In this document: in pieces, positions 34,542 to 41,790 of the stretch
How the letters are laid out: every line of letters starts with the position of its first letter
How positions within the stretch are numbered: position 1 is the stretch's first letter
Assembly: GCF_040096455.1 (NCBI RefSeq)
Contig: NZ_JBBMER010000003.1
Coordinates: forward strand, 124,001-188,000
Direction of reading: 5' to 3'
Source: Lachnospira rogosae
GTDB taxonomy: Bacteria; Bacillota; Clostridia; Lachnospirales; Lachnospiraceae
DNA: 64,000 bases
Notes under the pieces: model-generated
Databases searched by the model: none
What the model saw: the letters and a program-made list of their open reading frames with translations, nothing else
Told to the model about the DNA's origin: nothing
Made by a program: the position numbers and the translations under genes

Positions 34542-35252
34542 ATGGCTGTATCATATAAACGATTATGGAAATTATTAGTGGATAAAGAAATGAGCAAATC
34601 TGATTTGCGTAAAAAGGCAGAAATTGCTCCTAACACAATGACAAAGCTTCGCCGTGATGAAGAGGTGAGTCTAACAATTCTTAGCAAAATCTGCAAAACT
34701 TTACATGCAGACTTTGGGGATATTGTGGAGTATGTGCCAGATGCAGAAATATGGGATTTGTATAATGAGAACAGAGAGCTTCTGGGAAAAGACCATATCA
34801 GAGGAGAACAGTTACCAATAGACGGATATCATCTGGTGGTGCATGTGTGGATTCGTAATTCTAAGGGACAGTACATTATCTCGCAGCGTTCCGCAAATAG
34901 GCCAACATATCCTTTGATGTGGGAATGTGTGGATGGTTCTGTAGTAAAAGGAGAGGACAGTCTGCAAGGAGTGCTTAGAGAAGTCAAAGAAGAGGTTGGA
35001 ATAGATTTATTGCCAGAAAAAGGTCAAGTTGTTTTGTCAGACATTAAGAAAATCGAGTTTGGGAAAGTGGTTAATAAAATTGTTGATGTTTGGCTGTTTG
35101 ATTACGATGGAGAGGTTGATTTAGGCAATGCCACAACGGATGAAGTGGCACAGGTTGCTTGGATGAACAGGGAACAGATAAAAGAATTGTTTGATGCAAA
35201 TATGTTTGTAGATACATTGGAATACTTCTTTACGGAAGTGGACAAGCAGTAA
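34542..35252 (+). CDS. XRE-type HTH fused to Nudix domain
   Basis: A 236-residue fusion with an N-terminal XRE/Cro-like HTH (about 1-70, SKSDLRKKAEIAPNTMTKLRRDEEVSLTILSKICKTL) and a C-terminal Nudix domain (about 95-236) with a GSVVKGEDSLQGVLREVKEEVG box. The first Gly and the REXXEE core are kept. It may be a regulator that senses or hydrolyses a nucleotide-type ligand (compare NrtR, a different HTH-Nudix fusion). ATG 34542 has GGGAG at good spacing; ATG 34527 is 15 bp upstream. Confidence 0.8.
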   Translation: MAVSYKRLWKLLVDKEMSKSDLRKKAEIAPNTMTKLRRDEEVSLTILSKICKTLHADFGDIVEYVPDAEIWDLYNENRELLGKDHIRGEQLPIDGYHLVVHVWIRNSKGQYIISQRSANRPTYPLMWECVDGSVVKGEDSLQGVLREVKEEVGIDLLPEKGQVVLSDIKKIEFGKVVNKIVDVWLFDYDGEVDLGNATTDEVAQVAWMNREQIKELFDANMFVDTLEYFFTEVDKQ

Positions 35253-35272
35253 ATAAAATAGGTGGTGTTTTA

Positions 35273-35506
35273 GTGACTAACTCAGAAAAACTATTAAGTT
35301 ATTTTTCGGAAGATTTCTTTTATAAAGAGCTTGTATATGCTGATTTGAAATTTGTTCCAGAAGGTGGGACAGAGATAGAATTAGCGGATTTAATTATAAA
35401 TCTTGAAGATGTTATACTGGCAATTCAATTAAAGGAACGGAATGAAAGGGTTCTTTCTAAGCAAGCCTCAGAAACAAGAAACTTTGGTATATCAATATTT
35501 ATATGA
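35273..35506 (+). CDS. Short hypothetical protein, probably truncated
   Basis: A 77-residue ORF from GTG 35273 after AGGTGGTG. It has DFFYKELVYADLKFVP...IELADLIINLEDVILAIQLKER, which resembles the N-terminus of a larger nuclease-fold protein (acidic residues followed by QLK). It then ends abruptly with no continuation in other frames. I do not recognise the family and treat it as a likely gene fragment. The following 130 bp are AT-rich and gene-free. Confidence 0.4.
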   Translation: MTNSEKLLSYFSEDFFYKELVYADLKFVPEGGTEIELADLIINLEDVILAIQLKERNERVLSKQASETRNFGISIFI

Positions 35507-35637
35507 ACAATATTAAAAATAGACATGTATGTTTTATATTATTTTCTGCAATCAAGTGAAATATTTTGGAATAGATGATACTTTCATTGCAATATATTAC
35601 AATAAATAATATAATTGATATAATAAATATTAATTGA

Positions 35638-36477
35638 ATGGATATCAATATGGATAAAATAAATGAATTACGATTAGGATTAGAAACTGCATACATAGAT
35701 GGTTCTGTTGCTTCTGACAGTTTTTATTGTCCTCAGTTTGTATCGAATAATTATAAATCTGGTAAGAAAGTTTTATCTTCGATTGAAGATGAGCTGTTAA
35801 GATGTGATAAGTTTCAGATCAGTGTTGCATTTATTACTATGAGCGGAATCACACCATTACTTCAGACATTTAAAGATTTGGAAAAGAAAAATATTCCAGG
35901 TGAAATTCTCACAACTAATTATTTGAATTTTAGTGAGCCTAAAGCATTGGAGAAGCTTAATGGATTATCAAATATTACATTAAAAATGTATGATGTACAA
36001 GAAGCAGATGAAGGATTTCATACAAAAGGATATATTTTTAAAACAGATGAAGTATATCGTATTATCATTGGAAGTTCGAATATAACAAGTGCAGCACTTA
36101 CCAGTAATCATGAGTGGAATACTAAGCTTGTATCAACGCAGCAAGGGAAGATAGCGAAGGAAATAGTTGATGAATTTAATAGATTATGGAATTCTAGTTA
36201 TGCCTTAGATTTTAATGAGTTTTACGACAATTATAAAGAACAATATGAAATTATTAAACATCAGAGAGATATTGCGAGGATTGATAATGTTGTATCGCTT
36301 GAAAAATATAAGCTTAAGCCAAACAGCATGCAGATTGGATTTATTACAAATCTTAAGAAGATTTTAGAAGAAGGAGAGGACAGGGCACTTCTTATATCGG
36401 CGACAGGGGAACGTGGTATATTTGTGACAGGTGGAAGAAACCCAGGATTTACAAGGGTTTCGGAAGCCTGGTCCTAG
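35638..36477 (+). pseudogene. PLD-nuclease/helicase (DUF3427-type) gene, cut at motif I
   Basis: Residues 1-250 form a phospholipase D-like nuclease module: HTK at 128-130 and GSSNIT at 145-150 (half of an HKD site), then the start of a SNF2/DEAD-type helicase, RALLISATG (249-257). In full-length homologues this continues TGKT. Here the sequence turns to unrelated residues after codon 257 (about base 36408) and stops 22 codons later. The downstream 600 or more residues are absent from the window. The break marks the left end of element 2. No strong ribosome binding site is seen at 35638 or 35650. Confidence 0.75.
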
Positions 36478-36584
36478 ACGTTTCCGTGTGAAAATTGTCC
36501 GGATTAGCTCTGGACGGGAAAACTTAACAGGTATTTTTGCTGATAGGACTAAATTGACACAGAGAATCGAAGATTTAATCGGTT

Positions 36585-36616
36585 CCATATTGAAGTCAAT
36601 ATGGTCTTATTTTTTA
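36585..36616 (+). terminator. Terminator near the left end of element 2
   Basis: CCATATT (36585-36591) and AATATGG (36598-36604) form a 7-bp perfect stem with a 6-nt loop. TCTTATTTTTTAT follows. It would isolate the element from read-through of the interrupted host gene. Confidence 0.65.
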
Positions 36617-36665
36617 TACCCTTTTTTCGGGTAGCTCCCGATGGGTGGAAAGGAGAGTTGAATTT

Positions 36666-36833
36666 ATGATTTTAGAATTTGTTGGCAGAGTTTTACTGAA
36701 TGTTTTAAAGGCTATGGTATGGATGGCGTTGTTAATGCTTCGGTGTGTACTGGGATTGGCGAAGCTGACATTATTAGTGTTTGGGCTGGTTGCAAGAGTA
36801 TTTCTTGTGTTTGCTAAGGCAGTAGTCGATTAG
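36666..36833 (+). CDS. Small hydrophobic membrane protein of element 2
   Basis: A 55-residue, almost wholly hydrophobic protein with two predicted membrane helices and almost no loop (ILEFVGRVLLNVLKAMVW..., LAKLTLLVFGLVARVFLVF). AAGGAG lies 10 bp before ATG 36666, a convincing start; the frame is open from 36645. No family recognised. Its place at the element's left edge recalls small membrane proteins of mobilizable transposons. Confidence 0.5.
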   Translation: MILEFVGRVLLNVLKAMVWMALLMLRCVLGLAKLTLLVFGLVARVFLVFAKAVVD

Positions 36834-37038
36834 GATGGAATGGTGATTTTTGTGTGTTCCAGCGTTACAGATAATTTAACTGTCAGGTGTGGACAGCATT
36901 TATACATAGCTTCGCAAGAGGCAATGAGAAAGGAGGATTTTCTGCATGGCAGAACATTTGAGGGCAGTAACTCTCCGCGGGCTGGCGTTAAGGCAAATAA
37001 CGATATTTTTAAGGCGCAAGGCGCAGAAAGGACTTTTT

Positions 37039-37527
37039 ATGGAAGAAAAAGCAAAGGTGACTGCAGCACCTACAATTGCAGAACAGTGTGGTATTAAGTA
37101 CAAAGAGGTGGATGGATTGTTTTATCCGATTTTGGGAGAGTCGGATCCGAGAAGTTATGCAAGTCTTGGAAAGTATGGACACCGTTATCTCAGGGTTTTG
37201 ATGGAAAATGACCGTTATCTGTATAACAAGTATTTTATGCAAGGGGTACTTTTTGATAAAGCAGCGGAATATGAGAATTATGCATGGCAACTGTATGACA
37301 CTGTTTTACAGGGAATAAGCAAGGTAAGAGGAATTGCTTTGGATACTTTGGAAGAAAAAGGATTTCAGGTAACATTTCATGAAAACATGCAGGCGGCAAT
37401 GACAGCAGATGAGATTGTAACAGAGGATTTGTTTGCAACAATTGATTACAACAAGCGTGTACGTCTGGAACATGCAAAGGAAAATATCGCATTTGAACAT
37501 GCGGAGACACAGAGAATGGAGGCATGA
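37039..37527 (+). CDS. tnpV: TnpV family transposon-encoded protein
   Basis: A 162-residue TnpV homologue: CGIKYKEVDGLFYPILGE...SLGKYGHRYLRVLMENDRYLYNKYF matches the protein at 20150, followed by a longer C-terminal tail. AAAGGA lies 8 bp before ATG 37039; the frame runs upstream to 36946 without a better start. Function unknown. Presence in both elements suggests a common ancestry of part of their backbones. The next gene follows at once (5-bp gap). Confidence 0.8.
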   Translation: MEEKAKVTAAPTIAEQCGIKYKEVDGLFYPILGESDPRSYASLGKYGHRYLRVLMENDRYLYNKYFMQGVLFDKAAEYENYAWQLYDTVLQGISKVRGIALDTLEEKGFQVTFHENMQAAMTADEIVTEDLFATIDYNKRVRLEHAKENIAFEHAETQRMEA

Positions 37528-37531
37528 GTTT

Positions 37532-38437
37532 ATGGAAGAGAAAAGAATTTATTATGTGGGAATTGACCACGGGAATCATTTAATGAAAACATCAAACCAT
37601 GTGTTTGAGAATGGTGTGGAAAGGCAGGCTGTAAAGCCTACCTTCCAGGCTAATACACTGGTTTATGATGGAGCATTTTATAAGATTGGAGAAAAGCGTA
37701 ACAGTGTGAAGGACAGTAAGCTTGCAGATGATGATTATTATCTGTTGACACTTGCGGCACTGGCAAAGGAATGTCAGTCAGGGAATATTCCAAATGGTGC
37801 CAGAGTGGTGCTTGGAGTCGGACTTCCTTTAAAACAGTTTGCAACGGTAAGAAAGCAGTTCGTGAAATATTTGAAACGTGGAAATCAGCCAGTGCATTTT
37901 AAATTTGAGGATGTGGCATATGATTTTACCATTGAAAATGTACTGGCATTTCCGCAGTGTTATGCAGCAGTGGCAGACAGGCTTGGCAGTATGAAGGGGG
38001 AATATCTGATTGTGGATGTGGGTTCCTGGACGATTGATATCATGCATGTGAAGGATGGTGTTCCAGTGGAAAGTAAATGTGAGACCTTCACGGAGTCCAT
38101 GATTTCTGTTATTCAGGAAATCAAGAGCAGAAGCAGTGAGGTTTTTGGAAAAGAGATTTCGGAGAATGTGATTACAGATTATATCAGCAATCTTGGCGGC
38201 AATTATCCGGAAAAGTATGCAAGGATTATGGACGAGTCGCTTGAAAAGTTTGTTGCAAGAGTGGAAGGAGTTCTGAAAGAGAACGGGCACGATACGGAAT
38301 TTACCAACATTATTTATGTGGGTGGCGGAGCAAAGGCAATGGAGAGATTTGGAAAACATGGGGATAACATTTCATATGTGACGGATGTCAGAGCCAATGC
38401 AAAGGGCTATGAGTTTCTTGCAAAACAGATGGCATAA
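37532..38437 (+). CDS. parM: ParM-like actin-type ATPase
   Basis: A 301-residue actin-fold protein with phosphate-1 YVGIDHGNHLMKTS (N-terminus), phosphate-2 LIVDVGSWTID (about 160-170) and adenosine motif IIYVGGGAKAME (about 260-271). Plasmid ParM/Alp filaments push DNA copies apart. In an integrative element this suggests an extrachromosomal stage with active segregation. ATGGAGG precedes ATG 37532. It is paired with the RHH gene that follows (15 bp) and the iterons beyond it. Confidence 0.8.
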   Translation: MEEKRIYYVGIDHGNHLMKTSNHVFENGVERQAVKPTFQANTLVYDGAFYKIGEKRNSVKDSKLADDDYYLLTLAALAKECQSGNIPNGARVVLGVGLPLKQFATVRKQFVKYLKRGNQPVHFKFEDVAYDFTIENVLAFPQCYAAVADRLGSMKGEYLIVDVGSWTIDIMHVKDGVPVESKCETFTESMISVIQEIKSRSSEVFGKEISENVITDYISNLGGNYPEKYARIMDESLEKFVARVEGVLKENGHDTEFTNIIYVGGGAKAMERFGKHGDNISYVTDVRANAKGYEFLAKQMA

Positions 38438-38452
38438 AGGCAGGTGGTACAC

Positions 38453-38893
38453 ATGGTAATGGGATTTAGAGAGAGGCGGCTTGGCTGCCGTCTCTATGTG
38501 GACCGCCAGTCGGATGCAAATATTCTGAAAAAGCTGGATAGGATGCTTGTGGATGGTAGCTTTCTTAACCAGACGGAGCTTATCAAGAGAGGTATTGAAC
38601 TGGCCTATGAAGAAGCGTACGGAGAGGCGGAAGAGGTTAAGGCGTCCCATAGGCAAGAGATTGATGTAAAGAAGTTTGCGGAAGAAGTAGCCAGGGCATT
38701 GAAGCCGGAAATGGAGAAGTTGATGGCAGAGTGTGAGGCGAGAGTTGCCGCAACGGAAACACCAACACCACCAACACCCGCTTTAGCATCAATGCATGAT
38801 GCACCAAAGGATAATACGGCATCTGTCACTGATGATGAAGTCATTATTCCAAGTCAGACATTCAATTTTCTAAAAGGACTGAATGATGATTAG
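38453..38893 (+). CDS. RHH partition adaptor (ParR-like)
   Basis: A 146-residue protein with an RHH-like N-terminus (RRLGCRLYVDRQSDANILKKLDRMLVDGSFLNQTELIKRGIELAYEEA, about 5-55), a helical middle and a Thr/Pro-rich linker before a conserved-looking C-terminal tail (IPSQTFNFLKGLNDD). Small RHH proteins with a flexible tail that caps the actin filament are typical ParR partners. The start at 38453 has AGGCAGGTGG upstream. The phased TGACG repeats immediately downstream are its probable centromere. Confidence 0.7.
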   Translation: MVMGFRERRLGCRLYVDRQSDANILKKLDRMLVDGSFLNQTELIKRGIELAYEEAYGEAEEVKASHRQEIDVKKFAEEVARALKPEMEKLMAECEARVAATETPTPPTPALASMHDAPKDNTASVTDDEVIIPSQTFNFLKGLNDD

Positions 38894-38917
38894 GAAGCTA
38901 CGTCAGCGACGTCGAAT

Positions 38918-38999
38918 TGACGACAATGGAATCCTGAATGACGGCTGATTGACGTCATTCATATATAAAATAAATATATCTGACGGCAAACTGACGACA
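38918..38999. repeat. Helically phased TGACGnC iterons, candidate centromere
   Basis: TGACGRC or TGACGTC words start at 38918, 38939, 38950, 38981 and 38992, all in the same orientation. Spacings are 21, 11, 31 and 11 bp, that is close to two, one, three and one helical turns. An inverted CGTCA lies at 38901. They sit 25 bp after the ParR-like gene. Iterons on one face of the helix are a hallmark of parC-type centromeres. Confidence 0.65.
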
Positions 39000-39028
39000 G
39001 TTGGAGAACGGTTTGCTGTCGGTATTTT

Positions 39029-39154
39029 GGCACGAAATTCGTGCCATATATTGGGTGCAGGAGCTCCTGCCAAGACGAAAAAATGGTAATTGCGGTTAGC
39101 AATTATATTTTTTTCGGGGAAAGGTCCGACTTTTCCCGAATCTTGCAAAACAAG
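39029..39154. other. Hairpin array, candidate oriT of element 2
   Basis: Five inverted repeats occur in a row: GGCACGAA-A-TTCGTGCC (39029-39045), GCAGGAGCTCCTGC (39057-39070), TAATTGC/GCAATTA (39087-39105), TTCGGGGAAAG/CTTTTCCCGAA (39113-39140, one wobble) and CTTG/CAAG (39142-39154). They lie between the partition genes and mobC-relaxase, where the transfer origin of MobP elements is expected. Some may instead be terminators. No gene lies in 38894-39287. Confidence 0.6.
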
Positions 39155-39287
39155 TGAACGGTAACAGAAGCATTTTTGAGGATTTGCTATAAGCAGTTCC
39201 TGAAGAAGAATAAAAAGGAGGTCACAGCCATGAGCATGATAAGTGAGATTTTGATGGGATTAATTTTGAGAATTGGAGGTTATGTGT

Positions 39288-39656
39288 ATGGCAGATGGAA
39301 ACAGAAGGTACAAGTCTGACAAAAAGCTATATAAGGTTTCTTTTAAGTTGTCAGAGGAAGATAAACGATTGTTGGAAGAAGGTGCAAAAAAGGCTGGAAT
39401 GAATATCAGTGAATACCTGCGCAATCTGGTGCGTGGCGGCGGAAATGTGGACGCATCTTTTACGACAGACAGAGGGAATTTTATCAGACAGATAACAGGA
39501 ATTGCTACCAATGTGAATCAGATTGCGAAGGTAGTAAATACCCAGGGATATGGTTACACGAGGGATATCCTTGCTGTTAAGCAGGATTTGGAGGATGTAA
39601 AGAGGCTGATGAGGGAGGTGCTTATGGTATGGCAATCACTAAGATACAGTGCCTGA
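39288..39656 (+). CDS. mobC: MobC-type relaxosome protein
   Basis: A 122-residue protein with an RHH start (YKVSFKLSEEDKRLLEEGAKKAGMNISEYLRNLVRGG) and the MobC signature ITGIATNVNQIAKVVN...VKQDLEDVKRLMREV. MobC opens oriT and recruits the relaxase. GGAGG lies 8 bp before ATG 39288; longer starts at 39273 and 39282 are less well placed. It overlaps the relaxase start by 28 bp, as in many MobP modules. Confidence 0.85.
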   Translation: MADGNRRYKSDKKLYKVSFKLSEEDKRLLEEGAKKAGMNISEYLRNLVRGGGNVDASFTTDRGNFIRQITGIATNVNQIAKVVNTQGYGYTRDILAVKQDLEDVKRLMREVLMVWQSLRYSA

Positions 39657-41608
39657 ATGAGGCACATACCGGGAACCCGGCGGCACATCTTAAGAATGCT
39701 CTTTCGTATATTCAGAATCCAGAGAAAACAGAGGAAAATGTTCTGGTGGGCAGTATAAACTGCCTGCCGGATACAGCCTTTGAGCAGATGATGGATACGA
39801 AGGTTACTTTCGGAAAAACAAATAAGCGACAGGGATATCACATTATCATTTCCTTTGCACCGGGAGAAGCGACAGAGGAACAGGCGCTGGATATCGTGGC
39901 ACGTTTTGCACAGGAATACCTGAAGGATAAATATGAGGCAGTATATGCGGTGCATAATGATAAAAAGCATATGCATGGGCACATTGTTTTCAATAGCGTC
40001 AGTTTTGAAACGGGGATGAAGCATGAGTGCAAAAAAGGGGAATGGAAGCACCGTATGCAGCCGATTACAAACAGACTCTGTAAAGAGTACGGACTGTCCA
40101 TTGTGCCAGCAGAGTATGTGAAGGAGCCTAAGAATTTATCAAGGAAAGAATGGGAGTGTGAACAATGCTTTCGAAAAATGATTCTGGCAGATGCAGAGTT
40201 TTGTCAGAGTCAGGCGGGAAGCTTTGACCATTTTATATTCCTGATGAAGAGAATCGGGTATCAGTTTGAGTACGGGAAGTACCTTTCGGTAAAGGTTCCG
40301 GGTGGTAAATGGTATCATGAACTGGATAAGCTGGATGAACGTTTTTCGGAAGAAAAATTCCGATTTTATCTGGATATGTCTTTTACCCGTCCGGGATTTG
40401 TTGTGGGTAATACTGTGGCAATTCATAAACGTGGAATAACAGATTTTCAGATGAAGTATTACCGCAGAATCTATCAGGCGAGAATGGTGGAACAGCGTCG
40501 ATTTGATAAGCATTCTGCATATCTTGCGAAGGAACTGGAGCGTATGAATCAGCTGCAGGAACAGTATCTTTTCCTTGTGAATAACAATATCAAAACTGTG
40601 GAGGGGCTTGTGACTTATCAGGTTCTGGGAGAGCGTGATGTAGAGAAAATCTCTGAACGGCAGCAGGAATTATATCAGCAGAACAGAGCAAGAAGACGCG
40701 TTTGCAAAACAGAGGAGGATATTCGTGATTACCAGATCTGGCATATGGGAGTACAGGAGAAATTGAATGAACTTAAGGCGGAGAAGAAAGCAATTAATAA
40801 GAAATTGAAGATTGCTGAAGGGTGTGTACAAGAGTATAAGAAGTTTTCAATGCTGGATTTCTCAACTATTGAGGATGAGATTCGTAATTCAATAGAAGTG
40901 CCGGAGTATCCGTATGCGGAGGAGAAAAATATTGCGTTATCTGTTAATGATGCAGTGTCTGATATGGGGATGGATGGTGTATCAGTAATGAATGAATCAG
41001 AAAATTATGAAACTTCGTTAGGCGCAGAGGTATGTGAGCAGATTTCAGCAGAAGATACCATGGATGCCACAGTAGGAGATGCCAGCGAAGCGAATATTGT
41101 GGAGGAATATGTTGATGATTGGTCAGATGATAAAGGCAACTATGAGACGTACAAAAAGATGACATCTATGGAAAAGGCTCAGATGCATGGATTTAGGGAA
41201 CTAAAGAGTTACGACACAGTTAGGTCTATTGTACAGATGAAGTTTCTGGACATGGGGCATATTGCAGATGTCGACGAACTTCTTGAAGAGACGGACTTGC
41301 TTTATAAGGGCATGTGTGAATTGGTTGTCAAAAACAAAACAGAAGAGGTGCTGGATGAGATTAAACAGCGGGGAATTGCTTTTGATGATTTGTCTGTTAT
41401 CGAGAAGGCAAGGATGCTACAGTTTCAGCCAGACAATAATTCATACAATATTCAGCTGTACAGTGCTGTTTGCAAGGCGTGTGGAGTGGATACTTCTGAT
41501 GAGGATAAGATATTTGAAGATTATCAGGCTGTTTATGAAAAGACATTGGAGATGCAACCAGAGTGGAGTGTGGAAAGAAAGGATGGAGGCAGCGAGAGGG
41601 CACGATAG
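39629..41608 (+). CDS. mobA: MobP-type relaxase (MobA/VirD2-like)
   Basis: A 659-residue relaxase. Residues 1-250 are the relaxase domain with RQGYHIIISF and the HxHxH-like metal site (HNDKKHMHGHIVFN, about 110-123); a catalytic Tyr is expected near the N-terminus (ALSYIQNP). The middle and C-terminus are helical (about 270-430) and end in an acidic region. It would nick the nearby oriT. GGAGGTG precedes ATG 39629. No conjugation apparatus follows, so transfer would depend on a helper. Confidence 0.9.
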   Translation: MAITKIQCLNEAHTGNPAAHLKNALSYIQNPEKTEENVLVGSINCLPDTAFEQMMDTKVTFGKTNKRQGYHIIISFAPGEATEEQALDIVARFAQEYLKDKYEAVYAVHNDKKHMHGHIVFNSVSFETGMKHECKKGEWKHRMQPITNRLCKEYGLSIVPAEYVKEPKNLSRKEWECEQCFRKMILADAEFCQSQAGSFDHFIFLMKRIGYQFEYGKYLSVKVPGGKWYHELDKLDERFSEEKFRFYLDMSFTRPGFVVGNTVAIHKRGITDFQMKYYRRIYQARMVEQRRFDKHSAYLAKELERMNQLQEQYLFLVNNNIKTVEGLVTYQVLGERDVEKISERQQELYQQNRARRRVCKTEEDIRDYQIWHMGVQEKLNELKAEKKAINKKLKIAEGCVQEYKKFSMLDFSTIEDEIRNSIEVPEYPYAEEKNIALSVNDAVSDMGMDGVSVMNESENYETSLGAEVCEQISAEDTMDATVGDASEANIVEEYVDDWSDDKGNYETYKKMTSMEKAQMHGFRELKSYDTVRSIVQMKFLDMGHIADVDELLEETDLLYKGMCELVVKNKTEEVLDEIKQRGIAFDDLSVIEKARMLQFQPDNNSYNIQLYSAVCKACGVDTSDEDKIFEDYQAVYEKTLEMQPEWSVERKDGGSERAR

Positions 41609-41619
41609 GTGTGCCCTCT
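41595..41619 (+). terminator. Hairpin across the relaxase stop codon
   Basis: AGAGGGCAC (41595-41603) and GTGCCCTCT (41611-41619) form a 9-bp perfect stem with a 7-nt loop. No T tract follows, so it is a weak terminator or an mRNA-stabilizing end. Confidence 0.4.
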
Positions 41620-41698
41620 GTCAATATAGGGCTTATTGATTGGCTTATTAATTGGAAATTTTGATTGGAGACCCTTCCTTGAAAAGTAAAAAACAAAG

Positions 41699-41727
41699 TT
41701 GACGATATAAAACTCTGATTTTATAAT
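41699..41727 (+). promoter_or_regulatory. Near-consensus promoter of the Z1 defence operon
   Basis: TTGACG (41699-41704), exactly 17 bp, then perfect TATAAT (41722-41727). The Z1 start codon lies 64 bp downstream. No terminator is evident until after 54804, so one long transcript is possible. Confidence 0.8.
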
Positions 41728-41790
41728 AAGGTTATGGAAAAGGTAAAAAATTGTCGATAAAATTTCAAATGTACCAATGGAGGAATGCAT

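Noticed and set aside
37532..38437. FtsA or MreB host cytoskeleton gene
   Set aside because: Sequence pattern, size and pairing with an RHH gene and iterons fit plasmid ParM, not host division genes.
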